Both the position numbers and the translations under genes were made by a program. From Pseudomonas sp. RIT288 (lineage in GTDB: Bacteria; Pseudomonadota; Gammaproteobacteria; Pseudomonadales; Pseudomonadaceae), in the NCBI RefSeq assembly GCF_000631985.1, contig NZ_JFYN01000012.1, positions 248,001 through 312,000 of the forward strand: a DNA stretch of 64,000 nucleotides, given 5' to 3'. This document shows positions 18,259 to 26,834 of this stretch, piece after piece. The notes under the pieces were generated by a model. It saw nothing but the letters and a program-made list of their open reading frames with translations, had not been told where the DNA came from and did no database searches. Position 1 is the first letter of the stretch. The number at the start of each line of letters is the position of its first letter.

Positions 18259-19662
18259 TCAGGCAGCGGGTCGGCTCTGGCGCATCGGCAACTCGACGCG
18301 AAAGGTCGTGCCCACGCCGGGTTCGCTACGGACCGAAATGTCCCCGCCGTGTTTTTTCACGATGCCGTAGGACAGGGACAGGCCAAGCCCGGTGCCCTGA
18401 CCGACCGGTTTGGTGGTGAAAAACGGATCGAAGATTTTTTGCAGGATGTCCGGCGCGATCCCCGCACCGGTGTCCGCGACTTCCACCCAGGCCGTGTCCT
18501 GCTGCTGCCCGGTGCGCAAAGTGATGGTGCCGCGCTCGGGCCCCATGGCCTGCGCCGCGTTGACCACCAGATTCATGATCACCTGATTGATTTGCGAGGG
18601 CAGGCACTCTATATCCGGCAACGGCTGATACTCCTTGATCACATCGGCCTTGTACTTGAGTTCGCTGGCGACAATATTCAGCGTCGAGTCGATGCCTTGT
18701 TGCAGATTGGCCCACTGCCATTGCTGATGGGTATCGACCCGGGAGAAGTCCTTGAGATCCTTGACGATCTGTCCGACCCGACCGATGCCTTCCTTGGATT
18801 CGCGGATCAGCACCGGGATGTCTTCGAGCAGAAAATCCAGATCGGCGTCTTTGCGCAGTTGCTCCAGCCGGGCCACGGATTCGCTGTCCGGCGTGGGGCC
18901 CAGCGTCTGCCAGGCATCGAGTACGCTCAGCAATTGGTTGAAGTAGCCGTCGAGGGTGCCGAGGTTGGAGGAAATGAAGCCGATCGGATTATTGATTTCA
19001 TGGGCCACGCCGGCCGCCATTTGCCCCAGTGAAGCAAGCTTTTCCGACTGCACCAACTGACTTTCCAGTTGTTTGCGTTCATCGATTTCCCGTTGCAGTT
19101 CTTCGCTGGCCTGCTTGAACTGGGTGGTGCGCTGATCGACCAGATGTTCCAGGTGATGCATCTGCAACGAGGCGCGTTCGGTCATCTGCCATTTGGTCAG
19201 CAGGGTGTTGGCCATCTGCTGCACTTCGATGTTGTCGAACGGCTTTTTCAGGATCAGCAAACGGTCATGCGCCTGCAGGCGTTCGAGCAGTTCATCCCAC
19301 GAGTAATCCGAGTAGGCGGTACACACCACCACCTGCAACTGCGGATCCTGTTGCCAGAGGTGTTCGATGGTCTTCGCGCCGTCCCAGCCATCGGGCATGC
19401 GCATGTCGACGAAGGCCAGCGCGTAGGGGCGTTGTTCCTGCAAGGCCTGCATCAGTTTGCCCAGGCCTTCCTCGCCGCCGTAGGCCGAGTCCAGCTCGAA
19501 CGGCGGACGTTCGGCGCGAACCTGAGCGCCAAACAGTGCTGCTTCCATCTCGTCCAGTTCGACTGACTGTGCTGGCGGTGGCGCGAGGATCTTGCGGAAG
19601 TCTTCATGAATCGACGGCATGTCGTCGATCAGCAGAATGCGGCGGTTCGACAGCTCGCTCAT
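18259..19662 (-). CDS. Response-regulator receiver fused to histidine kinase
   Basis: 467 residues: an N-terminal receiver (about 1-160), a coiled coil (about 165-200), a HisKA dimerisation domain with the phosphoacceptor in GVAHEINNPIGF (about residue 225) and a C-terminal ATPase (N-box VMNLVVNAAQAM, G1 DTGAGIAP, then FDPFFTTKPVGQGTGLGLS). The receiver has the acidic IDDMPSIHEDF start, phospho-Asp in FVDMRMPDGWDG, and an approximately 30-residue insertion after the first strand that is shared with the receivers at 22464 and 24329. An N-terminal receiver ahead of a kinase suggests input from another kinase, most simply the membrane kinase encoded immediately upstream (ATGA overlap). No membrane segment. 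Last gene of the five-gene operon. Confidence 0.85.
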   Translation of the reverse strand: MSELSNRRILLIDDMPSIHEDFRKILAPPPAQSVELDEMEAALFGAQVRAERPPFELDSAYGGEEGLGKLMQALQEQRPYALAFVDMRMPDGWDGAKTIEHLWQQDPQLQVVVCTAYSDYSWDELLERLQAHDRLLILKKPFDNIEVQQMANTLLTKWQMTERASLQMHHLEHLVDQRTTQFKQASEELQREIDERKQLESQLVQSEKLASLGQMAAGVAHEINNPIGFISSNLGTLDGYFNQLLSVLDAWQTLGPTPDSESVARLEQLRKDADLDFLLEDIPVLIRESKEGIGRVGQIVKDLKDFSRVDTHQQWQWANLQQGIDSTLNIVASELKYKADVIKEYQPLPDIECLPSQINQVIMNLVVNAAQAMGPERGTITLRTGQQQDTAWVEVADTGAGIAPDILQKIFDPFFTTKPVGQGTGLGLSLSYGIVKKHGGDISVRSEPGVGTTFRVELPMRQSRPAA

Positions 19663-21473
19663 GCGTTCTCCGTGACGCTGATCAGGGGGATCTGCAAGGT
19701 GAACAGCGCGCCCTTGCCCGGTCCGTCGCTGTGCGCGGTGAGGTGCCCGTTCATCTCGATGGCCGCCAGCGCGCAGCTGTGCAGACCAAAACCATGACCT
19801 TCCTTGCGGGTGGTGAAACCGTGGGCAAAGATCCGCGTCATGTTTTCCGGCGCGATGCCCTCGCCATCGTCCTTGACGCTGATTTCGAGGAAGTTGTCAT
19901 CGACGATCCTTACCGCCAGGGTCATGGTGCGGGGGCGGTTGCTGAGGTCGGACATGGCGTATTTGGCATTGCTGATGAGGTTGATCAGGATCAGCAGCAA
20001 ACGGTGTTTGTCGCCCATCACCTGCGGCACCTCGGCGTATTCCTTGACCACCGTGACGTGATGCCGGGTCAGGGCTCCGGCGTTCATGCGCAGCGCGTCT
20101 TCGAGCAACTCATTGATGAACAGCGGCTCGGTCATGCTGTTGGCGCCGGCATAGGACTGTTGGGTGGCGACGATGTCCTTGATGTGATCGACGCTTTTGT
20201 TCATCTGGTTCAGTTCGTCGACCATTTCCTGCTGTTCCTGGGCAATCGCGCCGACCAACTGATTGAGGTATCCGGGGAGCAATTTGCCCTTGGCGTCTTC
20301 GCTGAGAAAGGCGCCGAGGTCATGCGGATGTTCGTTGATCAGCTGCATCGCCTTGCCCAGACCCTGGGTCTTGCTGCTGCGTAGCTTGCGCGCGATCAGG
20401 TCGCTGGAAATGTTTACGCTGTTGAGCACGTTGCCGACGTTGTGCAGCACGTTGGTGGCGATTTCCGCCATGCCGGCCTGACGTGCCGCGTCGAGCAGCT
20501 CGCTCTGGGCGTCCTTGAGTTCCCGGGTGCGCTCCTCGACGCGTTGCTCCAGTGCATCGTTGGCGGATAGCAGGGCCGAATTGACCCGATTGATCTCGGC
20601 GAAACTGCCGATCAGGCGGATGGCCAGCCAGACCAGCGACAGCATCAGCAATACCGAAAACAGCAGCAGGTAGAAGTGGTATTGGCGGTCGATCCGATCG
20701 GCGCGCTGCTGGTCGTGATCAAGCATGGTGGTGATGTTGTCGAGGCTGTCGGCCACGGGAATGCCTTCGATGCTTTCGAGCAACTGGTTGACCAGTGGCT
20801 GCTCGCGAGCAATCAGTGAGATATGGCTGCTCAGGATTTTGATCGGGGTCTGAAACGCCGACGGCAGACGTTGCGCATTGACCTTCAGCTTGTTCAGGCC
20901 AACCTCGATATCGGCGGCCCGGTCGTCGGAGGTGACCTGGGCGAACTCGAGGGCGCTGAGCAGCAGGTCGTAAGTGTCGGTGGTGATGTTTTGCAGCTGC
21001 AATTTATCGAAATCCGACAGGCTGGCCAGTTGCTGCTGGATGTCGTCTTCGGCGGTGGGCAAAAAGGCCAGGGAGTTGCGCAACAGCGCGTTGTGCGATT
21101 TGAACTGTTCGACCAGTCGGGTCTTTTCCTGCATCGCCTGCAGGAAGCTCTCGTGAGCTTCGTTCCACTGCGCCGAGTTGCTGCGACCATGGCCGGACTC
21201 GATCGCGCCGAAGCGCGCCCAGAGCCGGTTCATCTCGTTCATCGGTGACACCAGCGGATCGTAGTTGTGGGTCAGTGCCACCCTGGCCTTGAGGATCTCA
21301 TTTTCCCACAGCGAGTTCTGCTGTTTGATCTGCCGGATCAGATCCCGCGACTCGGTGTACGTCATGGTCTGGTCGGAGCTGGACTTGAAGTACAGAAACA
21401 GCAGGATCGAGGCCAGCGCCAGGGCGACCAGGGTCAGCAACAGCAGGCTGCGCCGCCGCGAGACGTTGTTCAT
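19659..21473 (-). CDS. Membrane sensor histidine kinase with all-helical sensor (DAHL-like)
   Basis: 604 residues. A membrane helix at about 9-28 and another at about 267-288 enclose an all-alpha periplasmic domain of about 235 residues that looks like two four-helix units, the DAHL type. A coiled coil follows (NDALEQRVEERTRELKDAQ), then a phosphoacceptor helix with TNVLHNVGNVLNSVN (H followed by N rather than the usual E/D) and an ATPase domain (INLISNAKYAM, DDGEGIAP, FTTRKEGHGFGLH). The H-N dimerisation motif marks a less common kinase class often paired with separate receivers. The stop overlaps the next gene and the start overlaps the di-haem gene, so it is tightly coupled. The di-haem protein encoded just upstream is an attractive partner for its sensor domain. 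Confidence 0.8.
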   Translation of the reverse strand: MNNVSRRRSLLLLTLVALALASILLFLYFKSSSDQTMTYTESRDLIRQIKQQNSLWENEILKARVALTHNYDPLVSPMNEMNRLWARFGAIESGHGRSNSAQWNEAHESFLQAMQEKTRLVEQFKSHNALLRNSLAFLPTAEDDIQQQLASLSDFDKLQLQNITTDTYDLLLSALEFAQVTSDDRAADIEVGLNKLKVNAQRLPSAFQTPIKILSSHISLIAREQPLVNQLLESIEGIPVADSLDNITTMLDHDQQRADRIDRQYHFYLLLFSVLLMLSLVWLAIRLIGSFAEINRVNSALLSANDALEQRVEERTRELKDAQSELLDAARQAGMAEIATNVLHNVGNVLNSVNISSDLIARKLRSSKTQGLGKAMQLINEHPHDLGAFLSEDAKGKLLPGYLNQLVGAIAQEQQEMVDELNQMNKSVDHIKDIVATQQSYAGANSMTEPLFINELLEDALRMNAGALTRHHVTVVKEYAEVPQVMGDKHRLLLILINLISNAKYAMSDLSNRPRTMTLAVRIVDDNFLEISVKDDGEGIAPENMTRIFAHGFTTRKEGHGFGLHSCALAAIEMNGHLTAHSDGPGKGALFTLQIPLISVTENA

Positions 21474-22423
21474 GGCTTGCCTTCCGATTGGCCGGTCAGG
21501 GTCGTGAGAAACAGAATGATCAGTTTTTTATCCTCAACGCTGGGCATGCGCCCCAACTGGTACTGGAACATCACATCCACGGCCCGTTCGAGGGTGGGCG
21601 CCGAGCCGTCGTGAAAATACGGTGCGGTGATCGCGACATTGCGCAGGCTCGGCACTTTGAACACGGCCCGATCCGCCTCGTCGCCGGTCACATTGAAACG
21701 GCCCTGATCGGCCACGGTCGGGTTGCCGCGATCGGCAATGTAATCGCCGAACACACCGAATTTCTGGAACATGTTGCCGCCGATGTTCACCCCCTGATGG
21801 CAGGCGATGCAGCCGTACTCCTTGAAGCGCTGGTAACCGTACTTTTCCTCCAGAGTGAGGATATCGGTGTTGCCCAGCAGGTATTGATCGAAGCGTGAGT
21901 TGGGGGTCAGCAAGGTACGTTCGAAACTGGCCAGCGCCTGCTGGACATTGGCCCGGGTTACGCCGTCCGGGTAGGTGGCAGCGAAGTCGCGACGGTAGTC
22001 GGGGGCGTTGGCGATCCGCTCGATAACGGTGCGCCAGTCGCTGCCCATTTCATGCGGGCTGGTGATGACAACATTGCTCTGTTCTTCCAGCGTCTCGACG
22101 CGGCCATCCCAGAACTGGCGGAAGTTGAGGGCGGCGTTGAACACGGTCGGCGTGTTGACCGCCACCGGTTTGCCGTCGAACCCCAGAGAGAGCGCCCCGC
22201 TGTCGGCACCGTTCTTGTCCAGTTGATGGCAGCTGGCGCAGGACAGCGTGTTGTTGATCGATAACCGAGGATCGTGGAACAAGCGCCGTCCCAGTTCCAC
22301 GCGCCTGGCGTCCTGCTGCGGCACGGCGGGCAACGGTTTGAGCGGCTCGTCCAGCGGCTCGGCAGCGGCGCCGGCGCAGAGTCCGCAAAGCAGCACCGCC
22401 ATGGCTTGGCGAAAAACCATCAT
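21470..22423 (-). CDS. Di-haem cytochrome c peroxidase-family protein
   Basis: 317 residues with a signal peptide (MMVFRQAMAVLLCGLCAGAAA), exported to the periplasm. Two c-type haem sites are visible: CASCH at about 62-66 and CIACH at about 205-209. The spacing and the motifs LGRRLFHDPRLS, TPTVFNAALNFRQFWDGR and VPSLRNVAITAPYFHDGS are those of bacterial di-haem peroxidases and their MauG-like relatives. A longer open frame runs upstream, but ATG 22423 has AAGGAG ten bases before it and starts the signal peptide. It lies inside a signalling operon, with a 40-base gap to the upstream GGDEF/EAL gene and an ATGA overlap with the downstream kinase, so it may be a redox or peroxide sensor component rather than a defence enzyme. 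That role is inference. Confidence 0.85.
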   Translation of the reverse strand: MMVFRQAMAVLLCGLCAGAAAEPLDEPLKPLPAVPQQDARRVELGRRLFHDPRLSINNTLSCASCHQLDKNGADSGALSLGFDGKPVAVNTPTVFNAALNFRQFWDGRVETLEEQSNVVITSPHEMGSDWRTVIERIANAPDYRRDFAATYPDGVTRANVQQALASFERTLLTPNSRFDQYLLGNTDILTLEEKYGYQRFKEYGCIACHQGVNIGGNMFQKFGVFGDYIADRGNPTVADQGRFNVTGDEADRAVFKVPSLRNVAITAPYFHDGSAPTLERAVDVMFQYQLGRMPSVEDKKLIILFLTTLTGQSEGKP

Positions 22424-22463
22424 CGGTATTTGTCTCCTTGACTCAAGGCCGCTCTCGAGGCGT

Positions 22464-24332
22464 TCATGGCGTCGTCCTCGGTGGCGGGGCAGCACTGGCC
22501 AGCCAGTGCGCAAAGTCGTCAGCCGGCAGCGCCTTGCTGAAAAAGTAGCCCTGGCCTTCTTCGCAGTCGTGGGCCTTGAGGAACGCCAGTTGCTCGGCGG
22601 TTTCGATGCCTTCGGCGATGACGTTGAGCCCCAGACTCTTGCCCAGGCTGATGATGGCGCTGACCAGTGCTGCATCATTGCTGTCGTTGCACAGGCCGCG
22701 AATGAACGACTGGTCGATCTTCAGCACATCAATGGGAAAACGGCGCAGGTAACTCAGGCTGGAATAACCGGTGCCGAAGTCATCGATGGCCAGGCGGGTG
22801 CCCAACGCCTTCAAGCGATTGAGCGCAGCCATCGTTGTTTCGACGTTCTGCATCAGCACACCTTCGGTGATTTCGATCTCCAGCCAGTCAGGGGCCAGGC
22901 CTGTCTGCTCAAGCACGCGTTCGATACCCGCGACGAAGTCACGCTGGCGAAAATCGATGGGCGACATGTTGACCGACATGCGGATCGGCGGCAGGCCGGC
23001 TGTTTGCCAGGCGCGGGTCTGACGACAGGCTTCGCCCAATACCCATTTGCTCAAGGGCACGATCAGCCCCGTGTCTTCGGCCACCGGAATGAAGTCCGCC
23101 GGGTAGATCCAGCCGTGTCCCGGTTTCTGCCAGCGCACCAGTGCTTCGGCGCCGACCACTGTGCCGCTGCGCAGGTCGATTTTCGGCTGATAGTGCAGGA
23201 CAAACTCGTGCTCTTGCAGAGCGCGGCGAATGCCCGACTCGATGCTGTGCTGCTCGCGGGCGTGCTGGTTCATGGCTTCGATGAAGAAGCCAATGCTGTC
23301 ATGGCCGTGTTCCTTGACGTTGCGCATCGCCGTCTCGGCTTTCTTGATCAGCTCGATGGCTTCGAGGCCGTCATCGGGGTAGACGCTGATGCCCAGGCTG
23401 GCGGTGACGCTGACGTCATGTCCGGCAATCGTCTGCGGCAGACGAATGGCGGCCAGCAGTTTTTCCGCGACGCCGTGGGTTTGCTGAGGATGGTTGATGT
23501 CGCCGAGGATCACCACGAACTCGTCCGAGCCATAGCGAAACACCGAGTCGGAATCACGCACGCATGACAGCAGTTGGCGGGCGGTGCGTTTGAGCATTTC
23601 GTCGCCCGCCGGATGGCCCAACGCATTGTTGATGCGCTTGAAGCGATCCAGACCGAGGAACATCACCACCAGTTGCTTGTCATGGCGCCGGCAGACAGCC
23701 ATGGCCTGGCTCAGGCGATCACCCAGCAAGGTGCTGTTGGGCAGCTCCGTGAGGCTGTCGTATTGCAACAGATGCGAGACCTTGAGCAATTCGTGAACCC
23801 GCGCTTCGATGGTCCGCTCAAGGCTGAGCATCTTCAGCGCTGCGTCCTGCGCCAGTTGCCATTTCCAGGTCAGGGCGTTGGCCATCTGGCGGATTTCCAG
23901 ACTGTCGAACGGCTTTTTCAGGATCAGCAACTGGTCGCCGAATTCCAGCCGTTCGGCCATCGCCTCCCAGCTGTAATCGCTGTACGCCGTGCACAGGGCG
24001 ATCTGCAGGTTGGGGTCGACTTGCCATAATTGCTCGATGGTTTCCAGGCCATCCCAGCCCGGTGGCATGCGCATGTCGATGAACGCCAGAGCATACGGAC
24101 TGCCATGGCTCAGCGCCTGTTTGACCAGGGCCAGGGCTTCCTGGCCCTGATAGGCGGAATCGAGCTGGAAGGTCAGGTGCGGCGATTGGCGAGTGCCGAA
24201 CAGCGTCTGTTCCAGCTGATGCAAGTCGGCGTCGTCCTGCGGGGCCAGAATCTTGCGAAAGTCCTCATGAATCGCTGGCGTGTCATCGATGATCAGGATG
24301 CGCCGGTTGGTCTGTGGGAAGGGCGCTTTCAT
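22464..24332 (-). CDS. REC-GGDEF-EAL protein, likely c-di-GMP phosphodiesterase
   Basis: 622 residues: an extended receiver (about 1-165, phospho-Asp in FIDMRMPPGWDG), a GGDEF domain (about 190-345) and an EAL domain (about 360-615). The EAL domain keeps every catalytic element: EALVRW, the Asn in MSVNMSP, EITEG, the DDFGTGYSS metal site, LKIDQSF, AEGIET and EGQGY. The GGDEF domain is degraded: the signature reads GSDEF, and the first metal Asp of DLDxFK is Gly (FLGLDRFK). The RxxD inhibitory-site residues (RDSD) remain, so the domain may bind c-di-GMP or GTP as a regulator. Its start overlaps the stop of the upstream DGC-like gene by four bases. Phosphorylation-controlled c-di-GMP breakdown is the predicted role. 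Confidence 0.85.
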   Translation of the reverse strand: MKAPFPQTNRRILIIDDTPAIHEDFRKILAPQDDADLHQLEQTLFGTRQSPHLTFQLDSAYQGQEALALVKQALSHGSPYALAFIDMRMPPGWDGLETIEQLWQVDPNLQIALCTAYSDYSWEAMAERLEFGDQLLILKKPFDSLEIRQMANALTWKWQLAQDAALKMLSLERTIEARVHELLKVSHLLQYDSLTELPNSTLLGDRLSQAMAVCRRHDKQLVVMFLGLDRFKRINNALGHPAGDEMLKRTARQLLSCVRDSDSVFRYGSDEFVVILGDINHPQQTHGVAEKLLAAIRLPQTIAGHDVSVTASLGISVYPDDGLEAIELIKKAETAMRNVKEHGHDSIGFFIEAMNQHAREQHSIESGIRRALQEHEFVLHYQPKIDLRSGTVVGAEALVRWQKPGHGWIYPADFIPVAEDTGLIVPLSKWVLGEACRQTRAWQTAGLPPIRMSVNMSPIDFRQRDFVAGIERVLEQTGLAPDWLEIEITEGVLMQNVETTMAALNRLKALGTRLAIDDFGTGYSSLSYLRRFPIDVLKIDQSFIRGLCNDSNDAALVSAIISLGKSLGLNVIAEGIETAEQLAFLKAHDCEEGQGYFFSKALPADDFAHWLASAAPPPRTTP

Positions 24333-26593
24333 GCCTCATCCTCCTTGGGGGAGGGCGCCGGGCGGGGCACGTCCCGGAGCAACCGACCCGCCTGTTCGGC
24401 GTTGACCGCTTCGCTGAAATACAACCCCTGTGCGCTGGGCAGCGGTGCTTCGGCACGGGGTACATCGGGTCGATTCAGCGGTGTCTGGCCTTCGGCGATG
24501 ATGCCGATGTCCAGATCCCGGGCGAAATTGACGATCGCTCGCAGAGCGTTGGCTCCGGCCACATCCTGGGACGCACTGGCGATAAAGCTCTGGGCCAGTT
24601 TGAGGTGATTGACCCGGTAGGTTTTCAGGTAATCGAACGAGGAATATTCGGTGCCGAAATCATCGATGGCGATCGCCACGCCCAGCTCACGCAGGCGTGG
24701 CAATGCATCGTTGTGGGTCCATTTGGTCTGGGCCAGCGTGGCCTCGGTGACATCGAATCGCAGGTCCCAGGGGGCGAGTTCCCAGCGGGCGGTGGTGCGC
24801 AGCACGTCATAGATCAGTTCGGGGCCGCTCTTGAGCTGTGCCAGGGAAATCTTGATCGCCATCACCGGCGGGGCGACCCCGTCATTTCGCCACAGGTGCA
24901 TCTGGTGGCAGGCGTGATTCAGTACCCAGCGTCCGAGCGGAATGATCGCGCCGGTTTTCTCCGCAATCGGTACGAAGGCGGAGGCGGGTAGCAGGCCGAG
25001 GCGCGGATGTTGCCAGAGGATTTGTGCCTCCATGCCCAGAATCCTGCCGCTGTGCAGATCAATTTCCGGCGCGTAATGCAGCAACAGTTCATTGCCCTGA
25101 AGGGCGCTGGTCAATTCGTCGACGAGGGTCATGCGTTCGGCCACTTCCCGCGAGATGTCCTCGGAGTGGAAGTGATACTGATTGCGCCCCATTTCCTTGG
25201 CGCGGTACAGCGCCATGTCGGCCTGCCCGAGCAGGCTGTCGGCGTCGAGACTGAGCTCGCTGTAACTGCTGATGCCGATGCTCACCGAAATGTGCAGCGC
25301 ATTGCCGGCCAGGTTGTAGGGGGCCAGCAGCGTGTCGCGGATATTGGCCGCCATGGCGGCTGATTGGGTCGGATCGCTGACGTCCAGTTGCAGGATCGCG
25401 AATTCATCGCCGCCCAGACGCGCCACCACGTCGCTTTCGCGCACGCCTGATTTGATGCGTCGGGCGACTTCCTGCAGCAGCAGATCGCCCACCGGGTGGC
25501 CCAAGGTGTCGTTGATCCGTTTGAAGTGGTCAAGATCCAGATAAAACACCGCAAAAGGCGCAGCACCCCGACGCGCGGCGGCGAAGGCCTGATGCAGGCG
25601 TTCAATCAGCGTGGCGCGATTGGCCAGGCCTGTCAGGCCGTCGGAGCGGGCCAGTAACGCCAGTTTTTCTTCGGCCACGCGACGCTCGGTGATGTCGAGG
25701 ATGATGCCTTCGACTTCCAGCAGACGGCCGTCATCATCGCGCACCGGGATGTAGCGGTTCTCCACCCAGCGCCAGGTGCCCTGGCCGGTTCTCAGGCGAA
25801 ACTCGATCGACGCGCCCGACGCATGCCGATCCAGCACCCGGGCCATGGCGGCATCGACGCTGGCCTGATCGTCCGGGTGAATCAGTTCCTGCGCCCAGTT
25901 GGGCGAGCGCAGCAGGTCGGCGGCGACATGGCCGTAGCGGGTGATGTTGTGGGAGATGTACATCAGGGCAAACGACGGATCGCCGCGCAGCCGGTACAGG
26001 ATGGTCGGGCTGTTCTGCACAATCATGTTGGCGTCGGACAGCTCGCGGGTGCGCTCCTGAACCGCCTGTTCCAGCTGGTTCATCTTCAGCTCGGCGTCTT
26101 CGGTCATCTGCCATTTGACCGTGAGCGCGCTGGCCATCTGCCGGATCTCGATCGCGTCGAACGGCTTTTTCAGAATCAGCAAGCGGTCATTCAGTGCCAG
26201 ACGCTGGTCGATGTCCTCCCAGGAATAGTCGGAATAGGCCGTGCACAGCGCGACTTGCAGCTTGGGGTCGACTTGCCACAGCCGTTCGATGGTCTCCAGG
26301 CCATCCCAGCCTGGCGGCATGCGCATGTCGATGAACGCCATGGCATAGGGGCGGTTTTCAGCCAGCGCGGCTTCGAGTTTTTCCAGGGCCTCGCGCCCCT
26401 GAAAGGCCGAGTCCAGCTCGAAATGCTGGGACGGTGTCGCGGACTGGGTGCCAAACAACAGATTCTCGGTTTCGCCCAGGCCATCGTCAGCGGGGACGAG
26501 CGGGCAGAGAATCTTGGCGAAATCGCCATGGATCGACGGGCTGTCGTCGACGATGAGCACTCGGCGATTGATCTGCGCTGCTGGCTGGTTCAT
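24329..26593 (-). CDS. REC-PAS-GGDEF-EAL protein, likely diguanylate cyclase with dead EAL
   Basis: 754 residues from ATG 26593, which opens the receiver (MNQPAAQINRRVLIVDD). Domains: an extended receiver with FIDMRMPPGWDG, a PAS/PAC domain (about 195-310, ending VEGIILDITERR), GGDEF with an intact YLDLDHFKRIND and RLGGDEFAIL plus an RESD inhibitory site, and a C-terminal EAL-like domain. The EAL domain lacks key residues: EAL reads EAQ (GMEAQILW), the Asn of the VNxS motif is Lys (IKISLAQ), DDFGTGYSS reads DDFGTEYSS and the AEGIET glutamate is lost (AEGQTP). So it should make, not break, c-di-GMP. A frame open further upstream has no receiver-like residues and was not used. First gene of the operon. 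Confidence 0.85.
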   Translation of the reverse strand: MNQPAAQINRRVLIVDDSPSIHGDFAKILCPLVPADDGLGETENLLFGTQSATPSQHFELDSAFQGREALEKLEAALAENRPYAMAFIDMRMPPGWDGLETIERLWQVDPKLQVALCTAYSDYSWEDIDQRLALNDRLLILKKPFDAIEIRQMASALTVKWQMTEDAELKMNQLEQAVQERTRELSDANMIVQNSPTILYRLRGDPSFALMYISHNITRYGHVAADLLRSPNWAQELIHPDDQASVDAAMARVLDRHASGASIEFRLRTGQGTWRWVENRYIPVRDDDGRLLEVEGIILDITERRVAEEKLALLARSDGLTGLANRATLIERLHQAFAAARRGAAPFAVFYLDLDHFKRINDTLGHPVGDLLLQEVARRIKSGVRESDVVARLGGDEFAILQLDVSDPTQSAAMAANIRDTLLAPYNLAGNALHISVSIGISSYSELSLDADSLLGQADMALYRAKEMGRNQYHFHSEDISREVAERMTLVDELTSALQGNELLLHYAPEIDLHSGRILGMEAQILWQHPRLGLLPASAFVPIAEKTGAIIPLGRWVLNHACHQMHLWRNDGVAPPVMAIKISLAQLKSGPELIYDVLRTTARWELAPWDLRFDVTEATLAQTKWTHNDALPRLRELGVAIAIDDFGTEYSSFDYLKTYRVNHLKLAQSFIASASQDVAGANALRAIVNFARDLDIGIIAEGQTPLNRPDVPRAEAPLPSAQGLYFSEAVNAEQAGRLLRDVPRPAPSPKEDEA

Positions 26594-26834
26594 GCCGCGC
26601 CGCCTATGGGGCCGCTGGCGGGTGTCATCCGGGGCATCCTTTTCCCTCACAGCTTGTCGGTTCGACCGATGGAGTATTGCGCCGTGTTCAGCATAGTCGT
26701 CCCGGCGCGACGCTGTTGCCTGTGAGTGAAGATTTGCGTGAATGCAGTCAAAAATCATCTAGCCTTGGACTCAGGCGCGGGCCAGTGAGGCGGTCGGTCG
26801 ATGTGTCGTTAACCCTGTTTCTTGAGGCCAAGCC

